Assembly: GCF_900142785.1 (NCBI RefSeq)
Contig: NZ_FRCD01000010.1
Coordinates: 147,455 to 211,454, forward strand
DNA from: Chryseobacterium carnipullorum
GTDB lineage: Bacteria; Bacteroidota; Bacteroidia; Flavobacteriales; Weeksellaceae
DNA: 64,000 nt
Direction of reading: 5' to 3'
Positions within the stretch are counted from its first letter, which is position 1. Each line of letters opens with the position of its first letter. Both the position numbers and the translations under genes were made by a program. The notes beneath the pieces are model-generated. The model ran no database searches and was not told the origin of the DNA. It saw only the letters and a list, made by a program, of their open reading frames with translations. Shown one piece after another: positions 53,958 to 62,268 of the stretch.

Positions 53958-54084
53958 AGGCTAGATTTTAGAAGTTAGAGTGAAGTTATATACGTCGTAT
54001 TCTGATATCATTAACCTATAGTTAAATTGTGACGTCTATTATCTATCTTCTTTTCTCTTTCATCTTTTACCTTTTCTCCTCTGT

Positions 54085-55437
54085 CTAAAAAGTGATTTGA
54101 AAGCTGGTTGTATTTTCTCCTGAAGAAATCTGGATTTGAGCGTGATGAAGACTAATAATCTTTTGGGTAAGGTAGAGGCCTATTCCGTATCCTTTTTTGT
54201 CAACGGAATTTTCTGCTCTGTAGAAAGGTTTAAATATATTCTGCTGATCCTTTTCGGAAGCAGGCAATCCATTGTTGATCAACTTAATGGAAAGGTGATC
54301 AGATACAGCCGAAACATTAATAAAACAGGTATTGTCTGAAGCATATTTACAGGCATTATCAATCAGGTTATTGAATGCAACCAGAAGAAGATAAGGATTT
54401 CCTTTATGGATCAGTTTCTGCTCATCAATTGCCGGATCAATGTTGAGGTTGATTTTATACTGAGGATTTTCTTTCCTGATTTTAGCATAAGACTCCATCA
54501 GTATTTCGTCTACTCTGATTTCTGAAAAGCTTATTTCAGCAGGGTCATAGCTGGCTTTGGCCAGATCCATTAAACTTCCGGAAAGCTTACTCAAATTTTT
54601 CACATCCGTTAATGCATTCAGGATAATCTTTTGATATTCCTCCTGGGTGTAATTTTTCTGCAGAGCCAGTTCCAGTTCAGCGGTCATGGTAGCGAGTGGG
54701 GTGTTGAGTTCGTGAGAAATATTGGAGACAAAATGTTTTTGTGTGCTGAAAGAGTTGTCCAGTCTTTCCAGCATCTGGTTGAAGTTTTTTTCAAGTTCGT
54801 GGAACTCTCCTTTTTCTTCAGACTCATCCAACCGGAGTTGAAGTTTTCCAGCGTTGATCCTTTTGATCTGTTCCACCATTTTCACAGCAGGACTGAGTGC
54901 TTTTTTAGAAAGAAAAAGACCTGCCAGATAAATAAGGACAAGAATAATAATGAATGAAATACTACTGATGGTCAATAAATGATTGATGGAATTATAACCA
55001 TACTGATCATAAGCCGCCGCAGTGATTGCATACTGTTGTCCGTTATGGGAATAAACGATTCCTGTTACCTGCAAATCGTCCAGAAAGAAGAAAAGCTGTT
55101 TGCTTTTAAAGATTTTTGACAGCATTTCAGGGTTTTCCTTCACGTAATCCACTTTAGAATCATCATGATAAACAAGATTGAAATGGGAATCATAGATCGC
55201 GACCTGAACTTCACTCAGAGTCTGGGTATTGTTTTTATATAGCTGATGCATTTCCTTTTCGCTCAGTGCTCCCTGAAAAAAGAGATTGGCTTTGGCAACC
55301 GCTTCACTTTTAAGTTCCGTGTAAAATGAAGTTTCCCGGGCTTCTTTTGAAGAATAGTAGATCGCAACGCCATAAAAACTAATGAGCATCGCAGTGACTA
55401 GAGTAAAAAGTAAGGTAAGCCTGGTTCTAACTTTCAT
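54085..55437 (-). CDS. Sensor histidine kinase
   Basis: 450 aa. Membrane segments at about 8-28 and 155-176 enclose a periplasmic sensor of about 125 residues. Then HAMP (about 177-230), HisKA with H242 in SNISHELNTPLATM, and HATPase with NLIDNACKYA and GYGIGLYLTQKI. Pairs with the response regulator 9 bp upstream. Likely senses metal or envelope stress, from its place next to the metal pump; no Cys/His-rich metal site is visible in the sensor. Confidence 0.92.
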   Translation of the reverse strand: MKVRTRLTLLFTLVTAMLISFYGVAIYYSSKEARETSFYTELKSEAVAKANLFFQGALSEKEMHQLYKNNTQTLSEVQVAIYDSHFNLVYHDDSKVDYVKENPEMLSKIFKSKQLFFFLDDLQVTGIVYSHNGQQYAITAAAYDQYGYNSINHLLTISSISFIIILVLIYLAGLFLSKKALSPAVKMVEQIKRINAGKLQLRLDESEEKGEFHELEKNFNQMLERLDNSFSTQKHFVSNISHELNTPLATMTAELELALQKNYTQEEYQKIILNALTDVKNLSKLSGSLMDLAKASYDPAEISFSEIRVDEILMESYAKIRKENPQYKINLNIDPAIDEQKLIHKGNPYLLLVAFNNLIDNACKYASDNTCFINVSAVSDHLSIKLINNGLPASEKDQQNIFKPFYRAENSVDKKGYGIGLYLTQKIISLHHAQIQISSGENTTSFQITF

Positions 55438-55446
55438 ACCGGATCG

Positions 55447-56151
55447 TTAAGCGTTGGAATTATCTTCGTAGCCCTTTTTCAAAATAAACCCCATACCTGC
55501 TTTTGTATGAATAAGTTTGGTGTCAAAGCTGCGGTCGATTTTTTTTCTGATATAATTAATATAAACGTCAATGAAATTTGTCCCCGTATCAAAATGGGTT
55601 TCCCATACATTTTCTGCAATTTCATGTCGGGATAGAACCCTTTCAGGATTTTCAAGCAGGAATTTCATCAGGTTAAATTCTTTAGGAGTAAGCTTGATTG
55701 GATTTCCGGCACGAATGACCGTTTTTAATTTTAAATCCATCTCAATATCTTCGTAGTGCAACACAGATGAGGTTTCCGGACGATAGGTGGAATATCTTTT
55801 AAGCAGAACTTTGACTCTGGCTATGAGTTCCCTCATTTCAAAGGGTTTGGTAAGATAATCATCTGCCCCGGAATCAAAACCTTCCAGCTTATCATCCGTT
55901 GTTCCTAATGCAGTCAGCATAATAACCGGGATCTCGGGCTTCAGTGCCTTGATTTCCTTGCAGAATTCCAGTCCGTTTTTAACGGGAAGAATAATATCAG
56001 TGATGATCAGATCAAAATCCATTAATTCGGTAAGCTTGAGTGCTGTTTCACCGTCCGCAGCAATATTTACTTCCATCTCATTTTCCATTACTCCTCTCGC
56101 AATCAGCTGCGAAAGTCTTTTATCATCTTCAACTAACAGGATATGAGGCAT
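55447..56151 (-). CDS. OmpR family response regulator
   Basis: 234 aa. Receiver domain with LLVEDDKRL, phosphoacceptor D52 in IITDIILPVKNG and the Lys in DYLTKPF; C-terminal winged helix (about 135-228; LTPKEFNLMKFLLENPERVL, YINYIRKKID). First gene of the pair with the kinase. -7 element TACCTTTG (minus strand) at 56186-56179. Probable target: the phased repeats before the mgtC-metal efflux operon. Confidence 0.93.
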   Translation of the reverse strand: MPHILLVEDDKRLSQLIARGVMENEMEVNIAADGETALKLTELMDFDLIITDIILPVKNGLEFCKEIKALKPEIPVIMLTALGTTDDKLEGFDSGADDYLTKPFEMRELIARVKVLLKRYSTYRPETSSVLHYEDIEMDLKLKTVIRAGNPIKLTPKEFNLMKFLLENPERVLSRHEIAENVWETHFDTGTNFIDVYINYIRKKIDRSFDTKLIHTKAGMGFILKKGYEDNSNA

Positions 56152-56178
56152 AGAAGTCAGGTTTTATTGCTGGTTCTG

Positions 56179-56186
56179 CAAAGGTA
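56179..56186 (-). promoter_or_regulatory. -7 element of the two-component system
   Basis: TACCTTTG on the minus strand, exact TAnnTTTG, about 28 bp before the regulator start. Confidence 0.5.
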
Positions 56187-56224
56187 ATTAAGTATTTTCA
56201 CATACATATAATGAATGCAATTTG

Positions 56225-56232
56225 TAATTTTG
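56225..56232 (+). promoter_or_regulatory. -7 element of the YiiX-like gene
   Basis: TAATTTTG, exact consensus, 22 bp before ATG 56255. Confidence 0.5.
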
Positions 56233-56254
56233 ACCACTTAATGATAAACGCGTT

Positions 56255-56926
56255 ATGATTAGATTAAAAAAAGTTCTGTTTTTGAACTTTGTAAAAACCT
56301 TTACCTATAGTAGTATATTAGCTGTGCTACTTCTTGTGCAGAGTTGTACTTCTCAACCCGGAGCCGGACAATTAAAGAACGGCGACCTGCTTTTTGTCAC
56401 GGCAAAAGAAACAGGACTGTCGGGAGCAATTAATAATGTGACACAAAAGCAAAAAGAGGCCTCTTTTGATCATATTGGAATTGTGGAAAAGGAAAATAAT
56501 CACTGGTATGTGCTGCATGCAGCTCCAAAAGGAGGTTCCCAGAAACAAGACCTGACCTCTTTTCTTAAAGACCAGTCTGATGAAGGGCAGAAAGTAATGA
56601 TCTACCGCTTAAAATCTGACTATCAGAAATCTGTTCCCGAAGCACTTAAAAAAGCAGAATCTATGGTGGGAAAACCCTATAATTTCAATTATATTTTAGA
56701 TGACAATTCGTATTACTGTTCAGATTACATAGAAAGAGCGTTCCGGGAAAGCAAAATTTTCACATTAGAACCTATGACCTTTATTGACCCTAAAACAGGG
56801 AAGACCAATGAATTCTGGACAGCATTTTATAAAAAGAAAAATCTTGCCGTTCCTGAAGGAGAACTCGGATGTAATCCAAATGGGTTAGCAGCTTCAGAAA
56901 AACTGGAAAGAGTAGGGGAACTCTAA
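56255..56926 (+). CDS. YiiX/YebB-like NlpC/P60 cysteine hydrolase, lipoprotein
   Basis: 223 aa. Signal peptide with lipobox VQSC (Cys about 31). Permuted NlpC/P60-like hydrolase with GDLLFVTAKETGLSGAIN, the His in SFDHIGIVEK and the Cys in YYCSDYIERAF. Such enzymes cleave amide or ester bonds (peptide, lipid); substrate unknown. Alone, with terminator. Confidence 0.83.
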   Translation: MIRLKKVLFLNFVKTFTYSSILAVLLLVQSCTSQPGAGQLKNGDLLFVTAKETGLSGAINNVTQKQKEASFDHIGIVEKENNHWYVLHAAPKGGSQKQDLTSFLKDQSDEGQKVMIYRLKSDYQKSVPEALKKAESMVGKPYNFNYILDDNSYYCSDYIERAFRESKIFTLEPMTFIDPKTGKTNEFWTAFYKKKNLAVPEGELGCNPNGLAASEKLERVGEL

Positions 56927-56936
56927 AATACTACAG

Positions 56937-56976
56937 CCTCTAAAGATTTGAATGATCTTTAGAGGTATTTTTTTTT
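56937..56976 (+). terminator. Terminator after the YiiX-like gene
   Basis: Arms CCTCTAAAGAT (56937-56947) and ATCTTTAGAGG (56955-56965), then a T run. Confidence 0.85.
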
Positions 56977-57060
56977 GTAAAATCAATGATCTCCGTGTAA
57001 TCTGTGGGGAAATAATTCTATTCTATTATCCTGAGCTTAAAAAAAAATAAGTTAAAATTT

Positions 57061-57099
57061 AAAATTATTAGTCTACTAATTTGGTGGACTAATAATTTT
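57061..57099. promoter_or_regulatory. Long palindrome overlapping the NIL gene promoter
   Basis: Inverted repeat with 16-bp arms, 15 of 16 matched: 57061-57076 (ending TTATTAGTCTAC) and 57084-57099 (starting GTGGACTAATAA), with the 7-nt spacer TAATTTG. The TTG at 57081-57083 in the spacer is the -33 element of the promoter. A dimeric repressor bound here would block transcription. Confidence 0.75.
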
Positions 57100-57110
57100 T
57101 TATATTTTTG
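57081..57110 (+). promoter_or_regulatory. Promoter of the NIL-domain gene
   Basis: TTG at 57081-57083, 19 bp spacer, TATTTTTG at 57103-57110; predicted start near 57113. The leader of about 60 nt carries an 11-codon ORF at 57122-57157. Confidence 0.6.
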
Positions 57111-57172
57111 TCAAAGATTTAATGCAAGAAAGCAACCATGATCTAGAAAATGTTTAACCAAAAAATTGTTTA

Positions 57173-57490
57173 ATGATGATTACACCTAATCCAACATTAC
57201 AGGGAATACCGAATAATCCAATCGGGCTGCCTAAAAAAGAACTGATACTGGAAATAGAATTGAATGGCAAGATGAAATTTGAGCATTTAATGAATACCAT
57301 CTACAATCAGTTTGGGATCTGCCACAGGGTGTTATCTGCCAATGTAGAATATGTGAATGGAAACAGTTTTGGTTCGGTACAATTGTATATTAATGTCAAT
57401 TCAGAAGACTACCAGCAGCTGGAGTTTTATCTGAATAAAAATAAACTTTTAAATACCATGGTGGAATACAACTGCCGGAAGTATTTTTAG
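57173..57490 (+). CDS. Stand-alone NIL-domain protein
   Basis: 105 aa (or 104 from the second ATG at 57176). The core (about residues 22-100: LILEIELNGKMKFEHLMNTI, QFGICHRVLSANVEYVNG, FGSVQLYINVNSEDYQQLEF) has the pattern of the NIL domain that closes the MetN methionine-importer ATPase, an ACT-like ligand-sensing fold. No ATPase is attached. In Bacteroidota, free NIL proteins are linked with sulfur amino acid genes; function here is unproven. Long palindrome upstream suggests tight control. Confidence 0.75.
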   Translation: MMITPNPTLQGIPNNPIGLPKKELILEIELNGKMKFEHLMNTIYNQFGICHRVLSANVEYVNGNSFGSVQLYINVNSEDYQQLEFYLNKNKLLNTMVEYNCRKYF

Positions 57491-57517
57491 GGGAGGTTCA
57501 TATAGTTTTAATTACAG

Positions 57518-57549
57518 AAAGTATTCGGTTTTTCCGGATACTTTTTTTT
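57518..57549 (+). terminator. Terminator after the NIL gene
   Basis: Arms AAAGTATTCGG (57518-57528) and CCGGATACTTT (57534-57544), then T residues. Confidence 0.85.
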
Positions 57550-57719
57550 GTGATATCAACGGGATTTTTAAAATCAAAATTTTGATTTAATTTGCTTTCA
57601 TCTATTCAATATTTTTAATGGTTTAAAAGAAATTCCATTAAAATAATTCCAGACTATTCTTAAATTTCTATTTCCGATTCAAAAAAAGAGTACTTTTAAA
57701 GGATATAAAATAAAAATGT

Positions 57720-58268
57720 ATGAGTATAGTTATTATTGCTTTAATCGCAGCGTTTGCTATTTATGCAGTGTCGATCTACAACCGTCTTGTAAAACTGAGA
57801 AATCTGGTTCAGGAAGCGTGGAGCAGTATTGATGTGATGCTTAAAAAACGCCATGACCTTATTCCCAATCTTGTGGAAACGGTGAAAGGCTATGCTACCC
57901 ACGAACGGGAAACTCTTGACAGCGTGATCAGAGCGAGAACGCAGGCAGTAGGGGCAGATTCTGTTCAGTCCAAAGAAGCGGCTGAGAAAAACCTGAATCA
58001 GGCGATGATGAATTTATTTGCCGTTGCAGAACAGTATCCTGATCTGAAAGCGAACACTAATTTTCAGCAACTTCAAAGCGAACTTACTTCCATAGAAAAT
58101 GATGTGGAAAAAGCAAGAAGATATTACAACGGAACGGTGCGCGAAAACAATACTTTAGTTGAATCTTTTCCAAGCAATATCATTGCGAACATGTACAAAT
58201 TTGAAAAATCGCCTTTCTTTGAACTGGATAATATTGCAGAAAGAGAAGTACCAACTGTAAAATTCTAA
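57720..58268 (+). CDS. lemA: LemA family protein
   Basis: 182 aa. One N-terminal membrane segment (IVIIALIAAFAIYAVSIYN) and the LemA pattern RNLVQEAWSSIDVMLKKRHD LIPNLVETVKG, then a helical bundle (NFQQLQSELTSIENDVEKAR). Function unknown in most bacteria. Followed after 3 bp by a DUF2207 protein, a frequent partner. Confidence 0.95.
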   Translation: MSIVIIALIAAFAIYAVSIYNRLVKLRNLVQEAWSSIDVMLKKRHDLIPNLVETVKGYATHERETLDSVIRARTQAVGADSVQSKEAAEKNLNQAMMNLFAVAEQYPDLKANTNFQQLQSELTSIENDVEKARRYYNGTVRENNTLVESFPSNIIANMYKFEKSPFFELDNIAEREVPTVKF

Positions 58269-58271
58269 GAA

Positions 58272-60197
58272 ATGAAAAAGGGGTTACTGCTTTTCCTTCT
58301 TCAGTTTTTTTTCGTAGCCTTTGCCCAAAACGAATTGGCCAGGGCAGATCAGTTATCGATGATCGGAACGGAAAAAATTATTTCTTTTCATTCGGATATT
58401 GATGTGGATAAAAATTCAGGAATTACCGTAACCGAAAATATTAAGGTGTACAGTCTCGGAAATAACATCAAAAGAGGAATTTTCCGGGCACTTCCTTTAT
58501 CCAGAAATCTGAACAATAAAACACAGAAAGTACAATACGATATCATCTCTGTGAAAAAAAATGGAATCGATGAAAATTACCATGAAGAGACAGGAGATGG
58601 CTATTTAAAGATTTATGCAGGAAATAAAGATATTATCCTTGATCCAGGAACCTACGACTATGAAATAAAATACAAAGCACAGAACCAGATCGGATTTTTT
58701 GCGAAGTATGATGAATTTTACTGGAATGTGAACGGAACCTACTGGGATTTCGATGTAGATTCTGTTTCTGCAAAAGTGAATCTTCCCGAAGGAGCAGGAA
58801 TTATCCAAAACTCTTGTTATACGGGAGCTTACGGTAGCAACAGCCAAAATTGTACGGCTCAGGTATTGTCTGAGCATGCCATTGAATGGAGTGCGGCAGG
58901 GCTTCGGGCTAATGAAGGACTTACCATTGCAGTAGGTTTCAAAAAAGGTCTAATGGTTCCTCCACCGCCACCGACTTTCCTTGAAAAATATGGAATTCTG
59001 ATGGGTGGATGTATCCTGTTTTTAATTCTTTTAATGTGTTTGTATTCGACATGGCGAAAATATGGGGTTGATCCTGAAACACCAACCGTTTATCCGCAGT
59101 TTAATGTTCCCGAAAATCTTTCACCGTCTTCTCTCGGATATATCAGTTCCGAAAGTTTTAAGAATAAATACCTTACCGCAGCGGTTGTCAATCTTGCCGT
59201 CAAGGGGTATGTCAAGATTATTGAGGGTGAAGATTCCGGTCTGCTGGGATTTTTTAATACCAAAACTTTTACGCTGCAAAAACTGAAACCGGCAGATGAA
59301 TCCCTTTCCAAAGAAGAGATCAATCTGATGAACAGTCTTTTTTCAGAATCTGAAAATGCTGTAAAGTTTGACGGAAAATATAATTCGAAGATTGAAAAGG
59401 CGGTTCTCAATTTCAAAGAAGCGCTAAGATTTCAGCATGAGGATTTTTTAAATGAAGGAAATAATACAAAGAAGTTATTACTCCCATGGCTTATCATTAC
59501 TGTGTTTTATGGCTTGGGCTTATTTATAAGCTATACGATCCTGCCTGAGTTTGAAAGAGTATTTGCCGGAGGGATTTTATATATTGTTCTTTTTATTGCA
59601 TTTGTTTTGATAGCCTTTTTAGCAAAAAAACTCTCATGGAAGCTTCTGTTCCTGATTCCTATTCCCATCAGTATTATTTTAGGAATAGGAGGGATTATTT
59701 CTCAGGAAGGTACAGATGATACGAGTATCAATTTCAGTGTCTGTTATATTTTTCTTGCTCTGTCCTTTTCTGTGATGGTGCTTTATCAGTATTTAATCAA
59801 ACAGCCATCCAAAGAAAAGCTAAGGAAAAAATCACTGATAGACGGTTTTAAAATGTATATGGGAGCAGCTGAAAATGAGCAGCTGAAATTCCATAATCCT
59901 CCTCAGATGACCCCACAGGTTTTCGAGACCCTCCTTCCTTTTGCGATGGTGATGGGAGTCGATCAGATCTGGGGACAGAAATTTGATGATTTGCTGAAAA
60001 GAACATCAACAGAATATAACAATACCTGGTATTATGGAGGCGTAATGAATCATTATGCATTCGGAAATACTTTGAACTCAAGTCTTACGCAATCGATACA
60101 GTCTGCATCTACAAAGCCATCCAGTTCCGGCAGCGGATCCGGCGGCGGAGGATTCTCCGGCGGTGGCGGTGGCGGTGGAGGCGGAGGCGGCTGGTAA
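58272..60197 (+). CDS. DUF2207 membrane protein with Gly-rich tail
   Basis: 641 aa. Signal peptide ends near VAFAQN (18). DUF2207 domain outside (about 35-230; FHSDIDVDKNSGITVTENIK, RGIFRALPLS), membrane segment at about 240-260, cytosolic region, a group of three more segments (about 400-510), then a C-terminal domain ending in GSGSGGGGFSGG and a run of ten Gly before the final Trp. The tail, typical for LemA partners, may be flexible. Paired with LemA. Confidence 0.9.
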   Translation: MKKGLLLFLLQFFFVAFAQNELARADQLSMIGTEKIISFHSDIDVDKNSGITVTENIKVYSLGNNIKRGIFRALPLSRNLNNKTQKVQYDIISVKKNGIDENYHEETGDGYLKIYAGNKDIILDPGTYDYEIKYKAQNQIGFFAKYDEFYWNVNGTYWDFDVDSVSAKVNLPEGAGIIQNSCYTGAYGSNSQNCTAQVLSEHAIEWSAAGLRANEGLTIAVGFKKGLMVPPPPPTFLEKYGILMGGCILFLILLMCLYSTWRKYGVDPETPTVYPQFNVPENLSPSSLGYISSESFKNKYLTAAVVNLAVKGYVKIIEGEDSGLLGFFNTKTFTLQKLKPADESLSKEEINLMNSLFSESENAVKFDGKYNSKIEKAVLNFKEALRFQHEDFLNEGNNTKKLLLPWLIITVFYGLGLFISYTILPEFERVFAGGILYIVLFIAFVLIAFLAKKLSWKLLFLIPIPISIILGIGGIISQEGTDDTSINFSVCYIFLALSFSVMVLYQYLIKQPSKEKLRKKSLIDGFKMYMGAAENEQLKFHNPPQMTPQVFETLLPFAMVMGVDQIWGQKFDDLLKRTSTEYNNTWYYGGVMNHYAFGNTLNSSLTQSIQSASTKPSSSGSGSGGGGFSGGGGGGGGGGGW

Positions 60198-60215
60198 CCG
60201 ATGTTTCAAAAAAAT

Positions 60216-60249
60216 AAAAGCGTTCAAAAATTAATTTGAACGCTTTTTT
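60216..60249. terminator. Bidirectional terminator between DUF2207 gene and murA
   Basis: Arms AAAAGCGTTCAAA (60216-60228) and TTTGAACGCTTTT (60235-60247) with a 6-nt loop; T run on the plus strand. Confidence 0.85.
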
Positions 60250-60268
60250 ATTGGAATACAATGTATTT

Positions 60269-61576
60269 TTAAATTCTTTCAATGTCAGCACCAATGGCTT
60301 TCAGTCTTCCATCAATATTTTCGTACCCTCTGTCGATTTGCTCGATATTGTGGATGATGGATTTTCCTTCCGCAGAAAGTGCCGCGATCAGAAGGGCATT
60401 TCCGGCTCTGATATCAGGAGAAACCATAGTCGTTCCTCTCAACGGAGCTTCCTGGTTCAATCCGATTACTGTTGCTCTGTGCGGATCACATAAAATAATC
60501 TGTGCCCCCATATCGATCAGTTTATCCACAAAGAATAATCTGGATTCAAACATTTTCTGGTGAACCAAAAGACTTCCTTTGGCCTGAGTGGCTACTACCA
60601 GAATAATCGATAATAAATCCGGCGTAAATCCTGGCCATGGAGCGTCTGAAATGGTAAGAATAGATCCGTCAATAAATTTTTGGATTTTATAGTTTTCCTG
60701 AGCAGGAATAAAGATATCGTCATTGCTCTGTTCAAGCTGAATTCCTAATTTTCTGAATGTATTGGGAATCACGCCAAGCTGGCTCCAGTTGACATTTTTG
60801 ATGGTAATTTCAGATTTCGTCATGGCAGCAAGTCCTATCCATGATCCGATCTCTACCATATCCGGAAGCATTGTGTGTTCCGTACCGTGAAGATAGTCTA
60901 CCCCTTCAATGGTTACCAGGTTAGAACCGATTCCGGAAATATTGGCACCCATTCTGTTCAGCATCTTACATAGTTGCTGAAGGTAAGGTTCGCACGCAGC
61001 GTTATAAATTCTTGTTTTTCCTTTAGCAAGGGTTGCTGCCATAACGATATTCGCAGTTCCGGTTACGGAAGCTTCCTCAAGAAGAATAAATTTCCCTCTC
61101 AGTTCTTTCGCTTTTAATGAATAGAAATATTCCTCTTCATCATAATTAAATTCAGCTCCTAGTTCTACCAATCCCTGGAAATGCGTATCCAATCTTCTTC
61201 TTCCGATCTTATCACCTCCCGGAGTCGGCATATAAGCTTCACCGTAGCGGGCAAGCATCGGCCCCATCAGCATAATGGAACCTCTCAGTTTAGCTCCGTC
61301 TTTTTTAAATTCGTCTGATTTTATATAGTCGAAATTGACCTTGTCGGCTTTGAATGTGAAATCGCCCTGGCCATTTTTGGTTACTTTTACCCCGAAATCA
61401 CCTAGAATTTCGATCAGTCTGTTGACGTCGTGAATATCAGGAATATTTTTAATTCTTACCTCCTCATCGGTTAACAAGACAGCACATAAAATTTGTAAAG
61501 CTTCATTTTTTGCCCCTTGTGGAGTTATTTCCCCATGCAGTTTTTTTCCTCCCCTTATCTGAAATGTTCCACTCAT
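60269..61576 (-). CDS. murA: UDP-N-acetylglucosamine 1-carboxyvinyltransferase with Asp in place of catalytic Cys
   Basis: 435 aa; first committed step of peptidoglycan synthesis (enolpyruvyl transfer). N-terminal GAKNEALQILCAVLLT is standard. The active-site loop reads PTPGGDKIGRRRLDTHFQGL, so the Cys of the common GGCxIG motif is Asp (D122). This Cys to Asp change is known to keep activity and to prevent fosfomycin binding. Its ATG overlaps by one base the stop of the DUF4290 gene (TAATG), so the two are translated together. Confidence 0.95.
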   Translation of the reverse strand: MSGTFQIRGGKKLHGEITPQGAKNEALQILCAVLLTDEEVRIKNIPDIHDVNRLIEILGDFGVKVTKNGQGDFTFKADKVNFDYIKSDEFKKDGAKLRGSIMLMGPMLARYGEAYMPTPGGDKIGRRRLDTHFQGLVELGAEFNYDEEEYFYSLKAKELRGKFILLEEASVTGTANIVMAATLAKGKTRIYNAACEPYLQQLCKMLNRMGANISGIGSNLVTIEGVDYLHGTEHTMLPDMVEIGSWIGLAAMTKSEITIKNVNWSQLGVIPNTFRKLGIQLEQSNDDIFIPAQENYKIQKFIDGSILTISDAPWPGFTPDLLSIILVVATQAKGSLLVHQKMFESRLFFVDKLIDMGAQIILCDPHRATVIGLNQEAPLRGTTMVSPDIRAGNALLIAALSAEGKSIIHNIEQIDRGYENIDGRLKAIGADIERI

Positions 61577-62262
61577 TACTTTCTGTTTTTATGGTTGTTG
61601 TTATTATGCCTTCTCTTATTAGTCTGGTCTTTATTGGTATTGCTGTTGTTTCGTCCGTTATTGCTGTTATTTCGCCCGTTGTTGCTGTTGTTTCTGCTAT
61701 TATTGTTGGTGGTGTAATAGATTTTGCTCTTTTCAAGCGATTCTATTCCCGTAAGGTCCAGCCTGTTTTCAGACAACTCTTTAAGGTGACGGAAAATGAC
61801 GTCATCCGTTACATGTTCCTTATTATATACATTGTAAGACTTCTTCATATTGTTGGCGATCACCTCGATCAGGGCTTCCTTTTCGTCACCCGGTTCAAGT
61901 TCGATGGCCTTTTCAATCAGTTGAAGGATACTTTTCCCGTAAAACTTAAAATCTCCCTGAAGTTTAGGATATTCCATTCTTTTCGGCTTTTCGGCCAATT
62001 GTTCTCTGGTAGGGAAAGGATATGGGGATTCTACATCAAGATCATATTCTGCTAAAATGAAAAGATGATCCCAAAGTTTATGTTTATAATTGTCTTCGTC
62101 ACGGAGTTGAGGGTTTCTCTGACCCATAAAATCGATAATAGCCATGGCCATTTCACTCCTTTCCTCTTTGGTAGGGAGTTCCTTGCAGCGTTCAACCAAC
62201 TGCTGTATGATTCTGCCATATTCTGGCATATGAAGCTGAGTTCTTTGGGTGTTATATTCCAT
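61576..62262 (-). CDS. DUF4290 protein with Asn-rich tail
   Basis: 228 aa from ATG 62262 (MEYNTQRTQLHMPEYGRIIQ); the TTG upstream lies in the -7 element and is not a start. Family DUF4290, universal in Bacteroidota, helical and of unknown function, always before murA. The last 45 residues are low-complexity: repeats of NNGRNNS and a basic end (KRRHNNNNHKNRK). On DNA level this tail is a degenerate tandem repeat. -7 element TATATTTG at 62276-62269 ends 6 nt before the start. Confidence 0.9.
   Translation of the reverse strand: MEYNTQRTQLHMPEYGRIIQQLVERCKELPTKEERSEMAMAIIDFMGQRNPQLRDEDNYKHKLWDHLFILAEYDLDVESPYPFPTREQLAEKPKRMEYPKLQGDFKFYGKSILQLIEKAIELEPGDEKEALIEVIANNMKKSYNVYNKEHVTDDVIFRHLKELSENRLDLTGIESLEKSKIYYTTNNNSRNNSNNGRNNSNNGRNNSNTNKDQTNKRRHNNNNHKNRK
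61625..61712. repeat. Tandem repeat encoding the Asn-rich tail
   Basis: Recurring unit with (T/C)GTT(A/G)TTGCTGTT-like words that encode NNGRNNS on the minus strand; copy number changes by slippage seem likely. Confidence 0.65.
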
Positions 62263-62268
62263 AATATG

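Larger units (their letters stand above)
53773..54084. promoter_or_regulatory. Regulatory spacer of the metal efflux operon
   Basis: 312 bp without a gene. Contains, reading on the minus strand toward mgtC: four phased TTAGA(A/G) repeats at 53919-53957 (period 11 bp), a -7 element TACTTTTG at 53895-53888, and a 113-nt leader with an 11-codon ORF at 53868-53833 and a GCCTTTTC/GAAAAAGGC hairpin. The part toward the kinase gene is pyrimidine-rich and AT-rich with nothing recognised. Confidence 0.6.

Noticed and set aside
54038..54084. Pyrimidine-rich stretch before the kinase stop
   Set aside because: Only base bias, with no repeat, hairpin or open frame.
60109..60294. Open frame opposite the Gly-rich tail giving an Arg/His-rich peptide
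   Set aside because: Shadow of the GGN repeat on the other strand, crossing a bidirectional terminator.
61517..61717. Leu-rich hydrophobic open frame opposite DUF4290
   Set aside because: Reverse reading of the Asn-rich repeat (AAC/GTT); an artefact of the repeat, not a membrane protein.
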